From assembly GCA_018713325.1 (NCBI GenBank), contig DVFJ01000009.1, forward strand, positions 62,001 through 126,000: a DNA stretch of 64,000 nucleotides. Reading direction: 5' to 3'. Each line of letters starts with the position of its first letter. The first letter of the stretch is position 1. Under the pieces are notes generated by a model. The model was not told the DNA's origin and did not search any database. It was given only the letters and a program-made list of their open reading frames with translations. Both the position numbers and the translations under genes were made by a program. Origin of the DNA: Candidatus Onthenecus intestinigallinarum. Lineage in GTDB: Bacteria; Bacillota; Clostridia; Christensenellales; Aristaeellaceae. Of this stretch, positions 9,590 through 17,552 are shown in pieces.

Positions 9590-11065
9590 TCACAGCAGGC
9601 CGCCGGCGACGGCCTGAAAGTAATGGACGAGCGGCGTCGAGCACAGGCCCAGCAGCACGATCGCCGCGCACAGCACGACGAGCGGCGCCTTCATCAGCCA
9701 GCTCGGGTCGCGGTTTTCCCGGAAGGCGGCCATGCCGCCGTCGGACAGCGGGGAGAATGCCGCCATCACCACGACGTAGAGCAGATATACCGCCGTCAGG
9801 ATCGCGGAGACGATCAGCGCCGCCGCGCCCAGATATCCCGGCGTGAAGCCGCTCTCCACCGCCGCGGTCAGCAGGTTCCACTTGCTGATGAAGCCCGCCA
9901 GCGGCGGCACGCCCACCAGCGCCAGCGCGGAGAGCGTGTATACGCCCATCGTGAAGGGCATCACGCGGAACGAACCGCGCAGATCCTGCACGTACTCCTT
10001 GCCCGTGCGCACGAGCACCGCGCCCGCGCAGTAGAACAGCACGATCTTCATCAGGCCGTGGAAGACCAGGTGCGACAGGCTGCCCGTCAGGCCGGCGGGC
10101 GTCATCAGCGCCGCGCCCAGCAGGATGTAGCTCAGGTTGCTCACCGTCGAGTAGGCCAGGCGGCGCTTGAAGTGCTGCTCGCGCACGGCCATCACCGAAC
10201 CGTAGACGATCGTCAGCGCCGGCAGCAGCACCGCAATCGCCTGCGCCCAGGTGCCGGCGAGCAGGTCCGTGCCAAAGCTGTAGTAGATCAGGCGGATGCA
10301 GGCGAACGCGCCGGTGTTGACCACCGCCACCGCGTGCAGCAGCGCCGTCACGGGCGTGGGGGCCACCGAGGCCAGCGGCAGCCAGCCGTGCATGGGGAAC
10401 ATCGCGGCCTTGGTGGCAAAGCCGATGAACGAGAGCACGAACACCAGCAGCAGCAGGTTCTCGCGCCCGGCGATCGCCTCCTGCGCCAGCACGCCGCCGA
10501 AGCGGAAGGCCGTGTCGCCCTGGCCGAACGTCATGATGAACACCAGGCCGATGAAGACCAGCGCCGCGCCGCTGATCGAGTAGACCAGGTAGCGGCGGCC
10601 CGCCAGCGCGGACTTGGCGTCCATCTTGTGCGTGACCAGCGGCAGGGTGATCAGCGTCAGGCACTCGAAGAAGACGTAGAGCGTGAACAGATTGCCCGCC
10701 ATCGTGATGAGCAGCGTCACGCCGTAGGTCATCGTGTAGAAGGTGAAGAAGGGCGTCTCGTGCTCCTCGTGGGCCATGTACTCAAACGCGTAGAGCGTGG
10801 CCAGCGGCCACAGGAACGCGATCAGGCCCATGAAGATGCTGCCCGCGCCGTCCAGGCGCAGCGTCAGCGCCAGGCTGTCCGTCATGTGCAGCAGCGTCAG
10901 CGACTCCGCCGGACGCACGATGAGCAGGCAGAGCGCCAGCACGGACGTGGCCGTCGTCACCACCTGCACGTAGATCGAGCGCCGGCGCCGGTCGTCCAGC
11001 TTCAGCAGCGGCATCACCGCGCCGCCCGCGAGCGGGAGCAGGAATGTCAAGAGCATCAATGTCAT
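9590..11065 (-). CDS. Mrp/Mbh antiporter-like subunit (MrpA/NuoL-like core, lacks TM8 Lys)
   Basis: A 491-residue member of the same antiporter family. It keeps the TM5 Glu (FFECLTLI) and the TM7 Lys (FATKAAMFPMHGWLP). In the TM8 region it reads ALLHAVAVVNTGAF, so the Lys of its sister subunits is replaced by Asn and a His precedes it, as in the LLHSATMV-type motif of MrpA/NuoL. This makes it the best MrpA-core candidate in the operon. The start ATG at 11065 has AGAGGAGG upstream and follows the previous stop by 22 bases. Confidence 0.88.
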   Translation of the reverse strand: MTLMLLTFLLPLAGGAVMPLLKLDDRRRRSIYVQVVTTATSVLALCLLIVRPAESLTLLHMTDSLALTLRLDGAGSIFMGLIAFLWPLATLYAFEYMAHEEHETPFFTFYTMTYGVTLLITMAGNLFTLYVFFECLTLITLPLVTHKMDAKSALAGRRYLVYSISGAALVFIGLVFIMTFGQGDTAFRFGGVLAQEAIAGRENLLLLVFVLSFIGFATKAAMFPMHGWLPLASVAPTPVTALLHAVAVVNTGAFACIRLIYYSFGTDLLAGTWAQAIAVLLPALTIVYGSVMAVREQHFKRRLAYSTVSNLSYILLGAALMTPAGLTGSLSHLVFHGLMKIVLFYCAGAVLVRTGKEYVQDLRGSFRVMPFTMGVYTLSALALVGVPPLAGFISKWNLLTAAVESGFTPGYLGAAALIVSAILTAVYLLYVVVMAAFSPLSDGGMAAFRENRDPSWLMKAPLVVLCAAIVLLGLCSTPLVHYFQAVAGGLL

Positions 11066-11087
11066 GCGTATGCCTCCTCTCTTTCGC

Positions 11088-12566
11088 TCACAGGACGCCG
11101 CCCGCAATGGCCTGCAGGAAGGACGTCAGCGCACCCGGGAACATGCCCAGCAGCACGCACAGCGCCGCCAGCACGAGCATCGGCACGGTCATCAGCGCCG
11201 TGGGCTCGGCCTTGGAAAGCGCCGCCAGGTCGGCATGCTCGCCGGGGAAGAAGCCGCGCGTCGAGATGGGCAGCAGGTAGCCCGCCGTGAGCAGCGCGCT
11301 CACCAGCAGCACCACCGGCCCCAGCCAGGCATAGACGATCCCGCCCATGGAGAGCGCGCCCTCGGCCAGGAACCACTTGCTCACAAAGCCGCCCGTCGGC
11401 GGAATGCCGATCAGCGCGACCGCACAAAGCGTGAAGCACCACATGACGATGGGCATCCGCTTGCCGATGCCGACGAGCTCGTCCACGCGCGTCTTGCCCG
11501 TCTTTTCGATGATCGCGCCCGCGCCCATGAACAGCGTGTTCTTGATCAGCGCGTGGCACACCACGTGCAGCAGCGCGCCCACGAAGCCGACCGGCGTGAG
11601 CGTGAACAGGCCGAAGAGCACGTAGGACACCTGGCTGACCGTCGAGTAGGCGAGGCGCTTTTTGAGCAGCGTCTCCTTGAACGCCAGCATCGAGCCCAGG
11701 AACACCGTCAGCACCGTCAGGCCCAGGAACAGCGCTTGCACCCATGTGCCGCGCAGGAAGTCCGGCCCCACCAGGAAGAACACGATGCGCAGGATGCCCA
11801 GCACGCCCGCCTTGGTGATGATGCCCGACAGCACCGCGCTGGCAGGGGAGGGCGCGACCGGGTGCGCCGTGGGCAGCCAGGCATGCAGCGGGAACATGCC
11901 CGCCTTGACGCCAAAGCCCAGCAGCGCCAGCGCCACGATGCCCAGCAGCAGCGGCTCATGGCCGGCCGCCTTCAGCGCGTCCAGCGTGCCGCCGGGCGTG
12001 AAGGACAGGCTCGTGCAGTAGAACTGCAGGAAGAAGATGCCCAGCAGCGCCAGCGACGCGCCGAACACCGAGTAGAGCAGGTACTTGACGCCGGCGGCCA
12101 CAGCCTCGCGCGTCTGCGTGTGCAGCACGAGCGGCAACGAGAGCAGCGTCATCGCCTCGTAGAACATGTACAGCGTCACGAGCGTACCCGACAGCGACAG
12201 GCCCATCAGCGCCGCAAGCGTCAGCAGATAGAAGCCGTAGAAGCGCCGCTCATGCTGCTCGTGCGCCATGTACTCAAACGAGTAGAAGCCCACCATCGCC
12301 CAGACGAAGGCGATCAGCACGAGGAACAGGCGCGCGACGCCATCCGTGCGCAGCACCACGGGGATGGTATCCGTCAGATGGAACAGCGTGAGCTGCGTCT
12401 CGCCGCGCAAGAGCGTCGGCAGCGTAAGCAGCACCGTCAGCGCCAGCGCGGCGCCCGTGAACAGGTTGCGCGTGCGGCGCTCGTCAAAGGCCCTGACAAA
12501 GAGCACGAGCAGTCCGGCGGCAAGCGGCGCCGCCACGGGCAGCAGCAGCGAAAGGTCGCCTTGCAT
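11088..12566 (-). CDS. Mrp/Mbh antiporter-like subunit (MrpD/NuoM-like)
   Basis: A 492-residue antiporter-like subunit with the full set of charged residues: Glu in FYEAMTLLS, Lys in FGVKAGMFPLHAWLP, Lys in SGIITKAGV and Lys in ALIKNTLFM. It should form one ion-translocation unit of the membrane arm. It is the second of four paralogues in a row, 25 bases after the previous subunit gene. The ATG start at 12566 fits the family start (a membrane helix begins at residue ~7). It is distinct in sequence from its neighbours, so this is not a recent tandem duplication. Confidence 0.9.
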   Translation of the reverse strand: MQGDLSLLLPVAAPLAAGLLVLFVRAFDERRTRNLFTGAALALTVLLTLPTLLRGETQLTLFHLTDTIPVVLRTDGVARLFLVLIAFVWAMVGFYSFEYMAHEQHERRFYGFYLLTLAALMGLSLSGTLVTLYMFYEAMTLLSLPLVLHTQTREAVAAGVKYLLYSVFGASLALLGIFFLQFYCTSLSFTPGGTLDALKAAGHEPLLLGIVALALLGFGVKAGMFPLHAWLPTAHPVAPSPASAVLSGIITKAGVLGILRIVFFLVGPDFLRGTWVQALFLGLTVLTVFLGSMLAFKETLLKKRLAYSTVSQVSYVLFGLFTLTPVGFVGALLHVVCHALIKNTLFMGAGAIIEKTGKTRVDELVGIGKRMPIVMWCFTLCAVALIGIPPTGGFVSKWFLAEGALSMGGIVYAWLGPVVLLVSALLTAGYLLPISTRGFFPGEHADLAALSKAEPTALMTVPMLVLAALCVLLGMFPGALTSFLQAIAGGVL

Positions 12567-12591
12567 GGATTCAACACTCCTTCCTCACCGG

Positions 12592-14088
12592 TCAACCGAA
12601 GCACGTGAGACCCGCGGCGATCGCGTTCAGCACAGGCTGAGAGCACACGCCCAGCGCCACGTTTAGCGCGATGGCCGCGACCATCGCCACGGCGAAGGAC
12701 GCGCGCGGATGGAAGCCGGCCGCCTCCGGATATTCGCGGATGGTCGGGCGGTAGATCGTGATGACCGTGCGCAGGAAGTACAGCGTGTTCAGCGCCGTGC
12801 TGATGGCCAGCACGAGCAGCACGAGCAGCATGCGCTCGCCGCCCACCTCCATCGCGGCGGAGGCAAAGCACAGCTTGGACATGAACCCGCCCATGAACGG
12901 AATGCCGACCATGGAGAACGCGCCCACCACGAATGCAATGCCCGCGATGGGGTTGCGGTACGCGCTGCCGCGCAGGTCGCGGAACAGCCGGCGCTCGCCG
13001 GAGACCTCGCACAGGCCGCTGGTGGACAGGAAGAGCATGGACTTGGCCGCCGCGTGCGCGATGATGTGGAACAGCGCCGCCACCAGGCCCGCTTCCGTGC
13101 CCAGGCCGATGCCCATGAAGATGTAGCCGATCTGCGCCACGGACGAGTAGGACACCATGCGCCGGATGTCGCGCTCGCGAATGGCCGAGACAGAGCCCAT
13201 CACAATGCCGACCAGCGCAAAGATCAGCAGCACATTGTCGATGCCCGAGTCGCGGATGACGTCCAGCCCGATCACGCGGTAGATGATCTTGATGAGCAGG
13301 AAGATGTAGCCCTTGCTCACCAGGCTGGAGAGCATCGCGCTGGAGGCCGGCGTCGAGTAGCCGTAGGCGTCCGGCAGCCACGTGTGGAACGGGAACAGCG
13401 CGCTCTTGATCGCCAGGCCGATGCACATCAGCGCGATGACGACCGTCAGCGGCTGATGGTACAGGCCCGTCTGCGCGAGCATGGTCACCTGCTCGCGGAT
13501 GTCCTCCATCAGCAGGTGGCCGGTCAGGTCATACAGCAGCGTCAGGCCCAGCAGGAACAGACCGCTGCCCAGCAGGTTCATGATCATGTAGCGCGTGGCC
13601 GCGAACAGCGTGCGTCCCTTGATACGCGAGGTGATCAGCGAGCAGGCCGCAATGGTCATGATTTCGACGAATACGTAGGCGGTGAACAGGTCGTTGGTGT
13701 AGACCTGCGCCAGCAGCGCCGTGAGCAGCAGCTCGCACATGATGAAGTACAGGTTCTGCTTGCCGTTCTCCACGTGCTCCTCGATCTTCGTCAGGCCGCC
13801 GAGCAGGGAGATGAGCATGATCAGCGAGAAGGCGAAGGCCGTCACGGCCTCCAGCACGCCCGCGCGGATCTCGTTGCCCCACGGCGCGGGGAAGTGGCCC
13901 ATCATGAACGTGTAGCTGCCGCCGTAGGCCGTCGTAAAGCCGATCAGCGCGGCCGACATGCACAGCACGGCCGACGTGACCACGATGGCCGTGCGGCGCG
14001 CCGCCCTGGCGGGCATGATCGACGTGAAGGATGCCGACGCCAGCGAGAGCAGAATGGAAAAGAACGGTATGTTCTGCCACAGCTCCAC
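12592..14088 (-). CDS. Mrp/Mbh antiporter-like subunit (MrpD/NuoN-like)
   Basis: A 498-residue antiporter-like membrane subunit. Charged residues: Glu in VFVEIMTIA, Lys in LAIKSALFPFHTWLPDAYGYSTPASSAM, Lys in SLVSKGYIF and Lys in HAAAKSMLFL. The WLPDAYG-STPASSAMLS stretch is typical of MrpD and MbhH. The start is GTG at 14088, one base after the mrpC stop, with GGAGG in the end of mrpC. By position it is the MrpD/MbhH equivalent of the canonical gene order. Confidence 0.9.
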   Translation of the reverse strand: MELWQNIPFFSILLSLASASFTSIMPARAARRTAIVVTSAVLCMSAALIGFTTAYGGSYTFMMGHFPAPWGNEIRAGVLEAVTAFAFSLIMLISLLGGLTKIEEHVENGKQNLYFIMCELLLTALLAQVYTNDLFTAYVFVEIMTIAACSLITSRIKGRTLFAATRYMIMNLLGSGLFLLGLTLLYDLTGHLLMEDIREQVTMLAQTGLYHQPLTVVIALMCIGLAIKSALFPFHTWLPDAYGYSTPASSAMLSSLVSKGYIFLLIKIIYRVIGLDVIRDSGIDNVLLIFALVGIVMGSVSAIRERDIRRMVSYSSVAQIGYIFMGIGLGTEAGLVAALFHIIAHAAAKSMLFLSTSGLCEVSGERRLFRDLRGSAYRNPIAGIAFVVGAFSMVGIPFMGGFMSKLCFASAAMEVGGERMLLVLLVLAISTALNTLYFLRTVITIYRPTIREYPEAAGFHPRASFAVAMVAAIALNVALGVCSQPVLNAIAAGLTCFG

Positions 14089-14089
14089 C

Positions 14090-14464
14090 TTACGGTTCCT
14101 CCTTTCGCACCATCGTGGCGATCTCGTCGATGTCCAGCGAATGGTAGCGCCGGTACAGACGCACCGTCAGCGCCAGCATGAGCGCCGACACGCTGACGGA
14201 CACGACGATGCCCGTGAGCACCAGACCGCTGGGGATGGGGTTGATGTAGGCCTCCACGGACTGCACGCCGTTGACCACGATGGGCGCGCCGCGGCCCTCG
14301 ATGTAGCCCTTGGCCGCCAGGAACAGGTAGATGGCGCTGTCCATCATCGAAAAGCCGATGATCTTCTTGATCATGTTGCGCTGCAACAGCAGCGTCGTAA
14401 AGCCGATGCCGAACAGGATGATCGCCGCGGCCTCTTCATAGTTGGTCAGGAGGTTCGCAAACAT
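14090..14464 (-). CDS. mrpC: MrpC/MbhG/NuoK-like subunit
   Basis: A 124-residue protein with three membrane helices, homologous to NuoK. It shows the family phrase FGIGFTTLLLQRNMIKKIIGFSMMDSAIYLF and, further on, PIPSGLVLTGIVVSVSVSALMLAL, matching the MrpC/MnhC signature. The start ATG at 14464 shares one base with the preceding stop (TGATG), so it is coupled to the fused mrpB gene upstream. In complex I-like machines this subunit links the antiporter modules to the rest of the membrane arm. Confidence 0.9.
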   Translation of the reverse strand: MFANLLTNYEEAAAIILFGIGFTTLLLQRNMIKKIIGFSMMDSAIYLFLAAKGYIEGRGAPIVVNGVQSVEAYINPIPSGLVLTGIVVSVSVSALMLALTVRLYRRYHSLDIDEIATMVRKEEP

Positions 14465-15483
14465 CACATATCCCCCTTCCGGAAGAGCGTATAGAACGCG
14501 TACATCGTGCAGCACACGACCATGCCCACCGCGATGTTGAGCGGCAGGATCAGACCGGAGGAGAGGATCGCGCCGGGCGTGCCCAGCGGGATGCCGCTTT
14601 CCAGATGATTGGCGCCGGTGAAGAACGAGTAGCTCTTGGACAGCGCGTAGAATGCCAGCGCGCAGAAGGAGATGACCTTGAACGTCTTGTACGTGAAGAA
14701 GCGCTCCGTCTTCTTGAAGCCAAATGCGTTCAGATACAGGATCAGGCCCGCGCCCATCACGGCGCCGCCCGAGAAGCCGCCGCCCGGCGACAGGTGGCCG
14801 TTGAGGATGATGTAGATGCCGAACAGCAGGATCAGCGGCACCAGGATGCGCGCGGACGCCTGCAGGATGATGTCGTTCTTGGGCTCGTAGATGCGGTCGT
14901 TGGCCTCGGCGTCGAGCTTTTCCTGCGAGGCAGCGCCCTTGTTCTCCTGTGCGACGCGCAGCAGGATCAGCACGCTGCACGCGGCGATGAACAGCACGTG
15001 GCTCTCGCCCAGGGTATCGAACGCACGGTAGTCCAGGATCATACCCGTCACGATGTTGACCGCGCCGGTCTCCTGCAGACCCTTTTCGATGTAGCGCTCG
15101 GACACCTCGTTGTTGATCGGGTTCTCCTCATCGCCAAAGTGCGGCAGGTCCGAGACCGTCTCCAGCAGCACCAGGATTACCGACAGACAGATCACCACCG
15201 ACAGCAGGGCGTACAGCGCGTTGATCAGCTTGCGCCCGCGCGTGCGCGACCAGTTGTGAATCCGGTCGAACATGGCCTGCTCCTTGGCCTGCGCCTCGGC
15301 GTGGCGGGCGTACATGGCGTCCTCGCGCTCGCCGATGCTCTCGCTGGAGAGCATCGGGCTTTCCGGCGCGGGCTCGGTCAGGTCGCGCTCCATCTCCTGC
15401 TCCAGGCGCGAGCCGCCGCCGCGGATCCAGCGGTCCAGGCGGCCGAAGAGGCTGTTTTCGTAATCATTCCTCAGCTTTGCCAT
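14464..15483 (-). CDS. mrpB: fused MbhE-MbhF (MrpA C-terminal piece + MrpB) with charged N-terminal extension
   Basis: 339 residues, about twice a normal MrpB. Residues ~1-85 are soluble and charged (LEQEMERDLTEP, EAQAKEQAMFDR) and match no domain I know. Residues ~88-175 resemble MbhE, the last domain of MrpA: one helix, LPHFGDEENPINNEVSERYIE, GAVNIVTGMILDYRAFDTLGES. Residues ~200-339 are MrpB/MbhF, with the signature GHLSPGGGFSGGAVMGAGLILYL. These are separate genes in archaeal Mbh, and MbhE is part of MrpA in standard Mrp. The start at 15483 overlaps the previous gene by 20 bases and has GGGAGG upstream. Confidence 0.88.
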   Translation of the reverse strand: MAKLRNDYENSLFGRLDRWIRGGGSRLEQEMERDLTEPAPESPMLSSESIGEREDAMYARHAEAQAKEQAMFDRIHNWSRTRGRKLINALYALLSVVICLSVILVLLETVSDLPHFGDEENPINNEVSERYIEKGLQETGAVNIVTGMILDYRAFDTLGESHVLFIAACSVLILLRVAQENKGAASQEKLDAEANDRIYEPKNDIILQASARILVPLILLFGIYIILNGHLSPGGGFSGGAVMGAGLILYLNAFGFKKTERFFTYKTFKVISFCALAFYALSKSYSFFTGANHLESGIPLGTPGAILSSGLILPLNIAVGMVVCCTMYAFYTLFRKGDM

Positions 15484-15748
15484 TTTGCTTGCCTCCCTGC
15501 GCGTCCTTTTGTATGTCGATCGCGTGGATCTTCTTGAGCGTGACGAACATGAGCAGGCTGGTCACACCTGCGCCGACTGCGGCCTCGGTGATCGCCAGAT
15601 CCGGCGACTGCAGCAGAATCCAGATGATCGACATGGCCAGGCTCTGGGACATGAAGATGATCAGCGAAGTGAGCAGGTTCTTGGTCAGGCTGACCGAGAC
15701 GGCGCACACGAGGATGAACAGGAGCAGCAGCACGTTGAGAAATTCCAT
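15464..15748 (-). CDS. MbhD-like (DUF4040) subunit
   Basis: A 94-residue, three-helix protein matching the DUF4040/MbhD module that forms part of the MrpA C-terminus in standard Mrp operons: SLIIFMSQSLAMSIIWILLQSPDLAITEAAVGAGVTSLLMFVTLKK. The SPDLAITEAAVGAG phrase is the family signature and resembles a segment of NuoJ. The ATG at 15748 overlaps the mrpG stop (TAATG). It ends in a basic and Gln-rich tail. Confidence 0.87.
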   Translation of the reverse strand: MEFLNVLLLLFILVCAVSVSLTKNLLTSLIIFMSQSLAMSIIWILLQSPDLAITEAAVGAGVTSLLMFVTLKKIHAIDIQKDAQGGKQNGKAEE

Positions 15749-16068
15749 TACTTGTGCACCTCCATTTCGCGCTCGATGTGCTCGTTGGTCGTGATCTCCA
15801 GCCGGCAGACCAGATGGCTGGACACGGGGCTGGTGATCCACAGCATCAGGATGACCAGCACCAGCTTGAGCGAGGTGAACGTCGCGCCCTCGGCCACGAT
15901 CAGCGAGAGCAGCACGAAAAGGATGCCCAGCGTGTCGTTCATGGCCGCGGCATGCATGCGGTTGAGGACGTAGCGGAAGCGGTACACGCCCACGACGCCG
16001 ACCATCAGCACGAACAGGCCGCAGGCCATCAGCGCGGCGGACAGCGCAAAGCGCAGATACTCAAGCAT
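15748..16068 (-). CDS. mrpG: MrpG/MbhC-like subunit
   Basis: A 106-residue, three-helix MnhG/MrpG protein. The family phrase GVVGVYRFRYVLNRMHAAAMNDTLG is at residues ~25-48, followed by two helices ending LWITSPVSSHLVCR. Its start lies inside the end of mrpF (8-base overlap) and its stop overlaps the next start, which shows a tightly coupled operon. Confidence 0.9.
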   Translation of the reverse strand: MLEYLRFALSAALMACGLFVLMVGVVGVYRFRYVLNRMHAAAMNDTLGILFVLLSLIVAEGATFTSLKLVLVILMLWITSPVSSHLVCRLEITTNEHIEREMEVHK

Positions 16069-16381
16069 CGGTCTTCGCCCCCTTTTCCGCTTCCTTCTGC
16101 TTGCGCTCCAGGTATACGCCCATGTAGACCTTTGTGAGCAACACCACGGCCAGGAAGCCGAGCATCGTGTAGATCAGCGAGATGTCGACCAGGTAGCCCT
16201 CACCCATCGCCAGGGCGAGCACGCAGATGGTGGTCGTGACGATCGTGCTGACCATGTTGACCGCCACGATCCGGTCCGCGATGCGCGGGCCGCGGATGGA
16301 ACGGATGAGGCATGCGAAGAGCAAAATGCCCAACACCACGAGGGCGACGCTGAACATCGCCTGATAGCAGTTTTCCATCAA
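16061..16381 (-). CDS. mrpF: MrpF/MbhB-like subunit
   Basis: A 106-residue, three-helix MnhF/MrpF protein. The signature IRGPRIADRIVAVNMVSTIVTT is at residues ~29-50, followed by DISLIYTMLGFLAVVLLTKVY. The C-terminus is charged. Overlaps on both sides (4 bases with mrpE, 8 with mrpG). Confidence 0.9.
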   Translation of the reverse strand: MMENCYQAMFSVALVVLGILLFACLIRSIRGPRIADRIVAVNMVSTIVTTTICVLALAMGEGYLVDISLIYTMLGFLAVVLLTKVYMGVYLERKQKEAEKGAKTDA

Positions 16382-16842
16382 CGCTTCCCCTCCATCTTCA
16401 GCAGGCGGCGCTCGAAGTCGGAGTCATCGACCCCGTCGCCGAGCGTCTTGTCCAGGGCGTGCACGATAAACCGGTCGCCCTCTACCAGCACGGTGATCGT
16501 GCCGGGCGTGAGCGTGATGGAGTCGGCCAGCACCGCGCGCGCGGGGTCGGTCTGAAGCTTGGTATGGAACTCGATCAGCTCCGGCTCCACCTCATACTGA
16601 GGCGAGAGGATCAGGCGCATGACGTGGATGTTGGCCTTGAAAATCTCCACCAGGAGCGTCCACAGATACGCGAGCGCACGCGGCAGGCGCTGCAGCGCGT
16701 GCAGGTCCTGAGCGGGCCCGTACCCCATGAACTTCCAGGCGAACAGGTACAGCGCGGCGCAAAGAAAAAGCCCCAGCAGGGCAATTTCGGTGGTCCACTG
16801 TCCGTTAAAGATCACCCACATCATAAAGAACACAACGAACAT
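16378..16842 (-). CDS. mrpE: MrpE/MbhA-like subunit
   Basis: A 154-residue MnhE/MrpE protein: two N-terminal membrane helices, then a small domain with the family phrases LLVEIFKANIHVMRLILSPQ and SITLTPGTITVLVEGDRFIVHALD. The ATG at 16842 is chosen because AAAGGAGGC lies just upstream; longer versions have no such site. It is the first gene of the operon, transcribed from the promoter at 16873-16901. The gene order that follows (E, F, G, DUF4040, E/F fusion, C, D...) is that of archaeal mbhA-H. Confidence 0.9.
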   Translation of the reverse strand: MFVVFFMMWVIFNGQWTTEIALLGLFLCAALYLFAWKFMGYGPAQDLHALQRLPRALAYLWTLLVEIFKANIHVMRLILSPQYEVEPELIEFHTKLQTDPARAVLADSITLTPGTITVLVEGDRFIVHALDKTLGDGVDDSDFERRLLKMEGKR

Positions 16843-16872
16843 GACGACGCCTCCTTTATGATTGTCGAAGTT

Positions 16873-16901
16873 ATTGTACCGCCGGCATGCAGCCTCGTCA
16901 A
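16873..16901 (-). promoter_or_regulatory. sigma-A promoter of the Mbh/Mrp operon
   Basis: Minus strand: TTGACG (16896-16901), a 17-base spacer, TACAAT (16873-16878). The predicted start of transcription lies about 25 bases before the mrpE start codon. Confidence 0.85.
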
Positions 16902-16921
16902 GCACATAAAGAAAAATAAAC

Positions 16922-16955
16922 AAGGGGAGATTTGGAAGGAACAGATCTGCCCCTT
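16922..16955 (-). terminator. intrinsic terminator after fumarase genes
   Basis: Minus strand: AAGGGG-C-AGAT, an 11-base loop, then ATCT-CCCCTT, followed by GTTTATTTTTC. A U-rich tail follows the stem directly. It separates the fumarase operon from the Mbh/Mrp promoter immediately downstream. Confidence 0.8.
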
Positions 16956-16979
16956 ATAAATTCGAAGAAAAGGATGCGC

Positions 16980-17531
16980 TCAGGGGCGGGCATAGCGCGC
17001 CGGCCCCTGGGCGTACAGGTCGTTGCCCTGGCTGTCCACCGCTACGATCAGCGGCAGATCCTCCACCGTCAGTTCGCGGATGGCCTCTGTGCCCAGGTCC
17101 TCGAACGCCAGCACGCGCGCCCCCTTGACACAGCGGGCGATCAGCGCGCCCGCGCCGCCCGTGGCCGCAAAGTACACCGCGCCGTTTTCTTGGATCGACT
17201 CCACGACTGCCGGCTTGCGAAAGCCCTTGCCGATCATCGCGGCCAGGCCCAAACCCAGCAGACGCGGGGCATAGGCGTCCATGCGGCCGCTGGTCGTCGG
17301 CCCGCACGAGCCGATCACGTCGCCGGGCAGCGGCGGGCATGGACCCACGTAGTAAATCGCCTGGTCCCGCAGGGAGACGGGCAGCGGCTGCCCTGCGTCC
17401 AGCAGCGCGCACAGGCGCTTGTGCGCTGCGTCGCGCCCGGTGAGCACCGTGCCCGAGAGCAGCACGCTGTCGCCCGCGCGCAGCCGGGCAAGCGCCTCAC
17501 GGTCAAACGGGGCGGTGATGCGAATGGACAT
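16980..17531 (-). CDS. class I fumarate hydratase, beta subunit
   Basis: The 183-residue C-terminal-domain subunit of the two-component [4Fe-4S] fumarase (fumarate + water to malate). Family phrases: GTVLTGRDAAHKRL near residue 30, IGSCGPTTSGRMDAYAP near 72-88, GKGFRKPAVVE and FEDLGTEAI. The start at 17531 has GGAGAG upstream; an earlier ATG would include this site in the coding region. It follows the alpha gene by 21 bases. L-tartrate dehydratase (TtdAB) is the close alternative; no tartrate genes are nearby, so fumarase is preferred. Confidence 0.88.
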   Translation of the reverse strand: MSIRITAPFDREALARLRAGDSVLLSGTVLTGRDAAHKRLCALLDAGQPLPVSLRDQAIYYVGPCPPLPGDVIGSCGPTTSGRMDAYAPRLLGLGLAAMIGKGFRKPAVVESIQENGAVYFAATGGAGALIARCVKGARVLAFEDLGTEAIRELTVEDLPLIVAVDSQGNDLYAQGPARYARP

Positions 17532-17552
17532 GCGAATCTCTCCTTTCATCCG

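Noticed and set aside
7388..11290. A 1300-codon open frame on the plus strand opposite the antiporter genes
   Set aside because: Composition is Arg/Gln/His/Ala-rich without any domain, it mirrors the third-codon GC bias of the real minus-strand genes, and those genes have clear families and ribosome sites.
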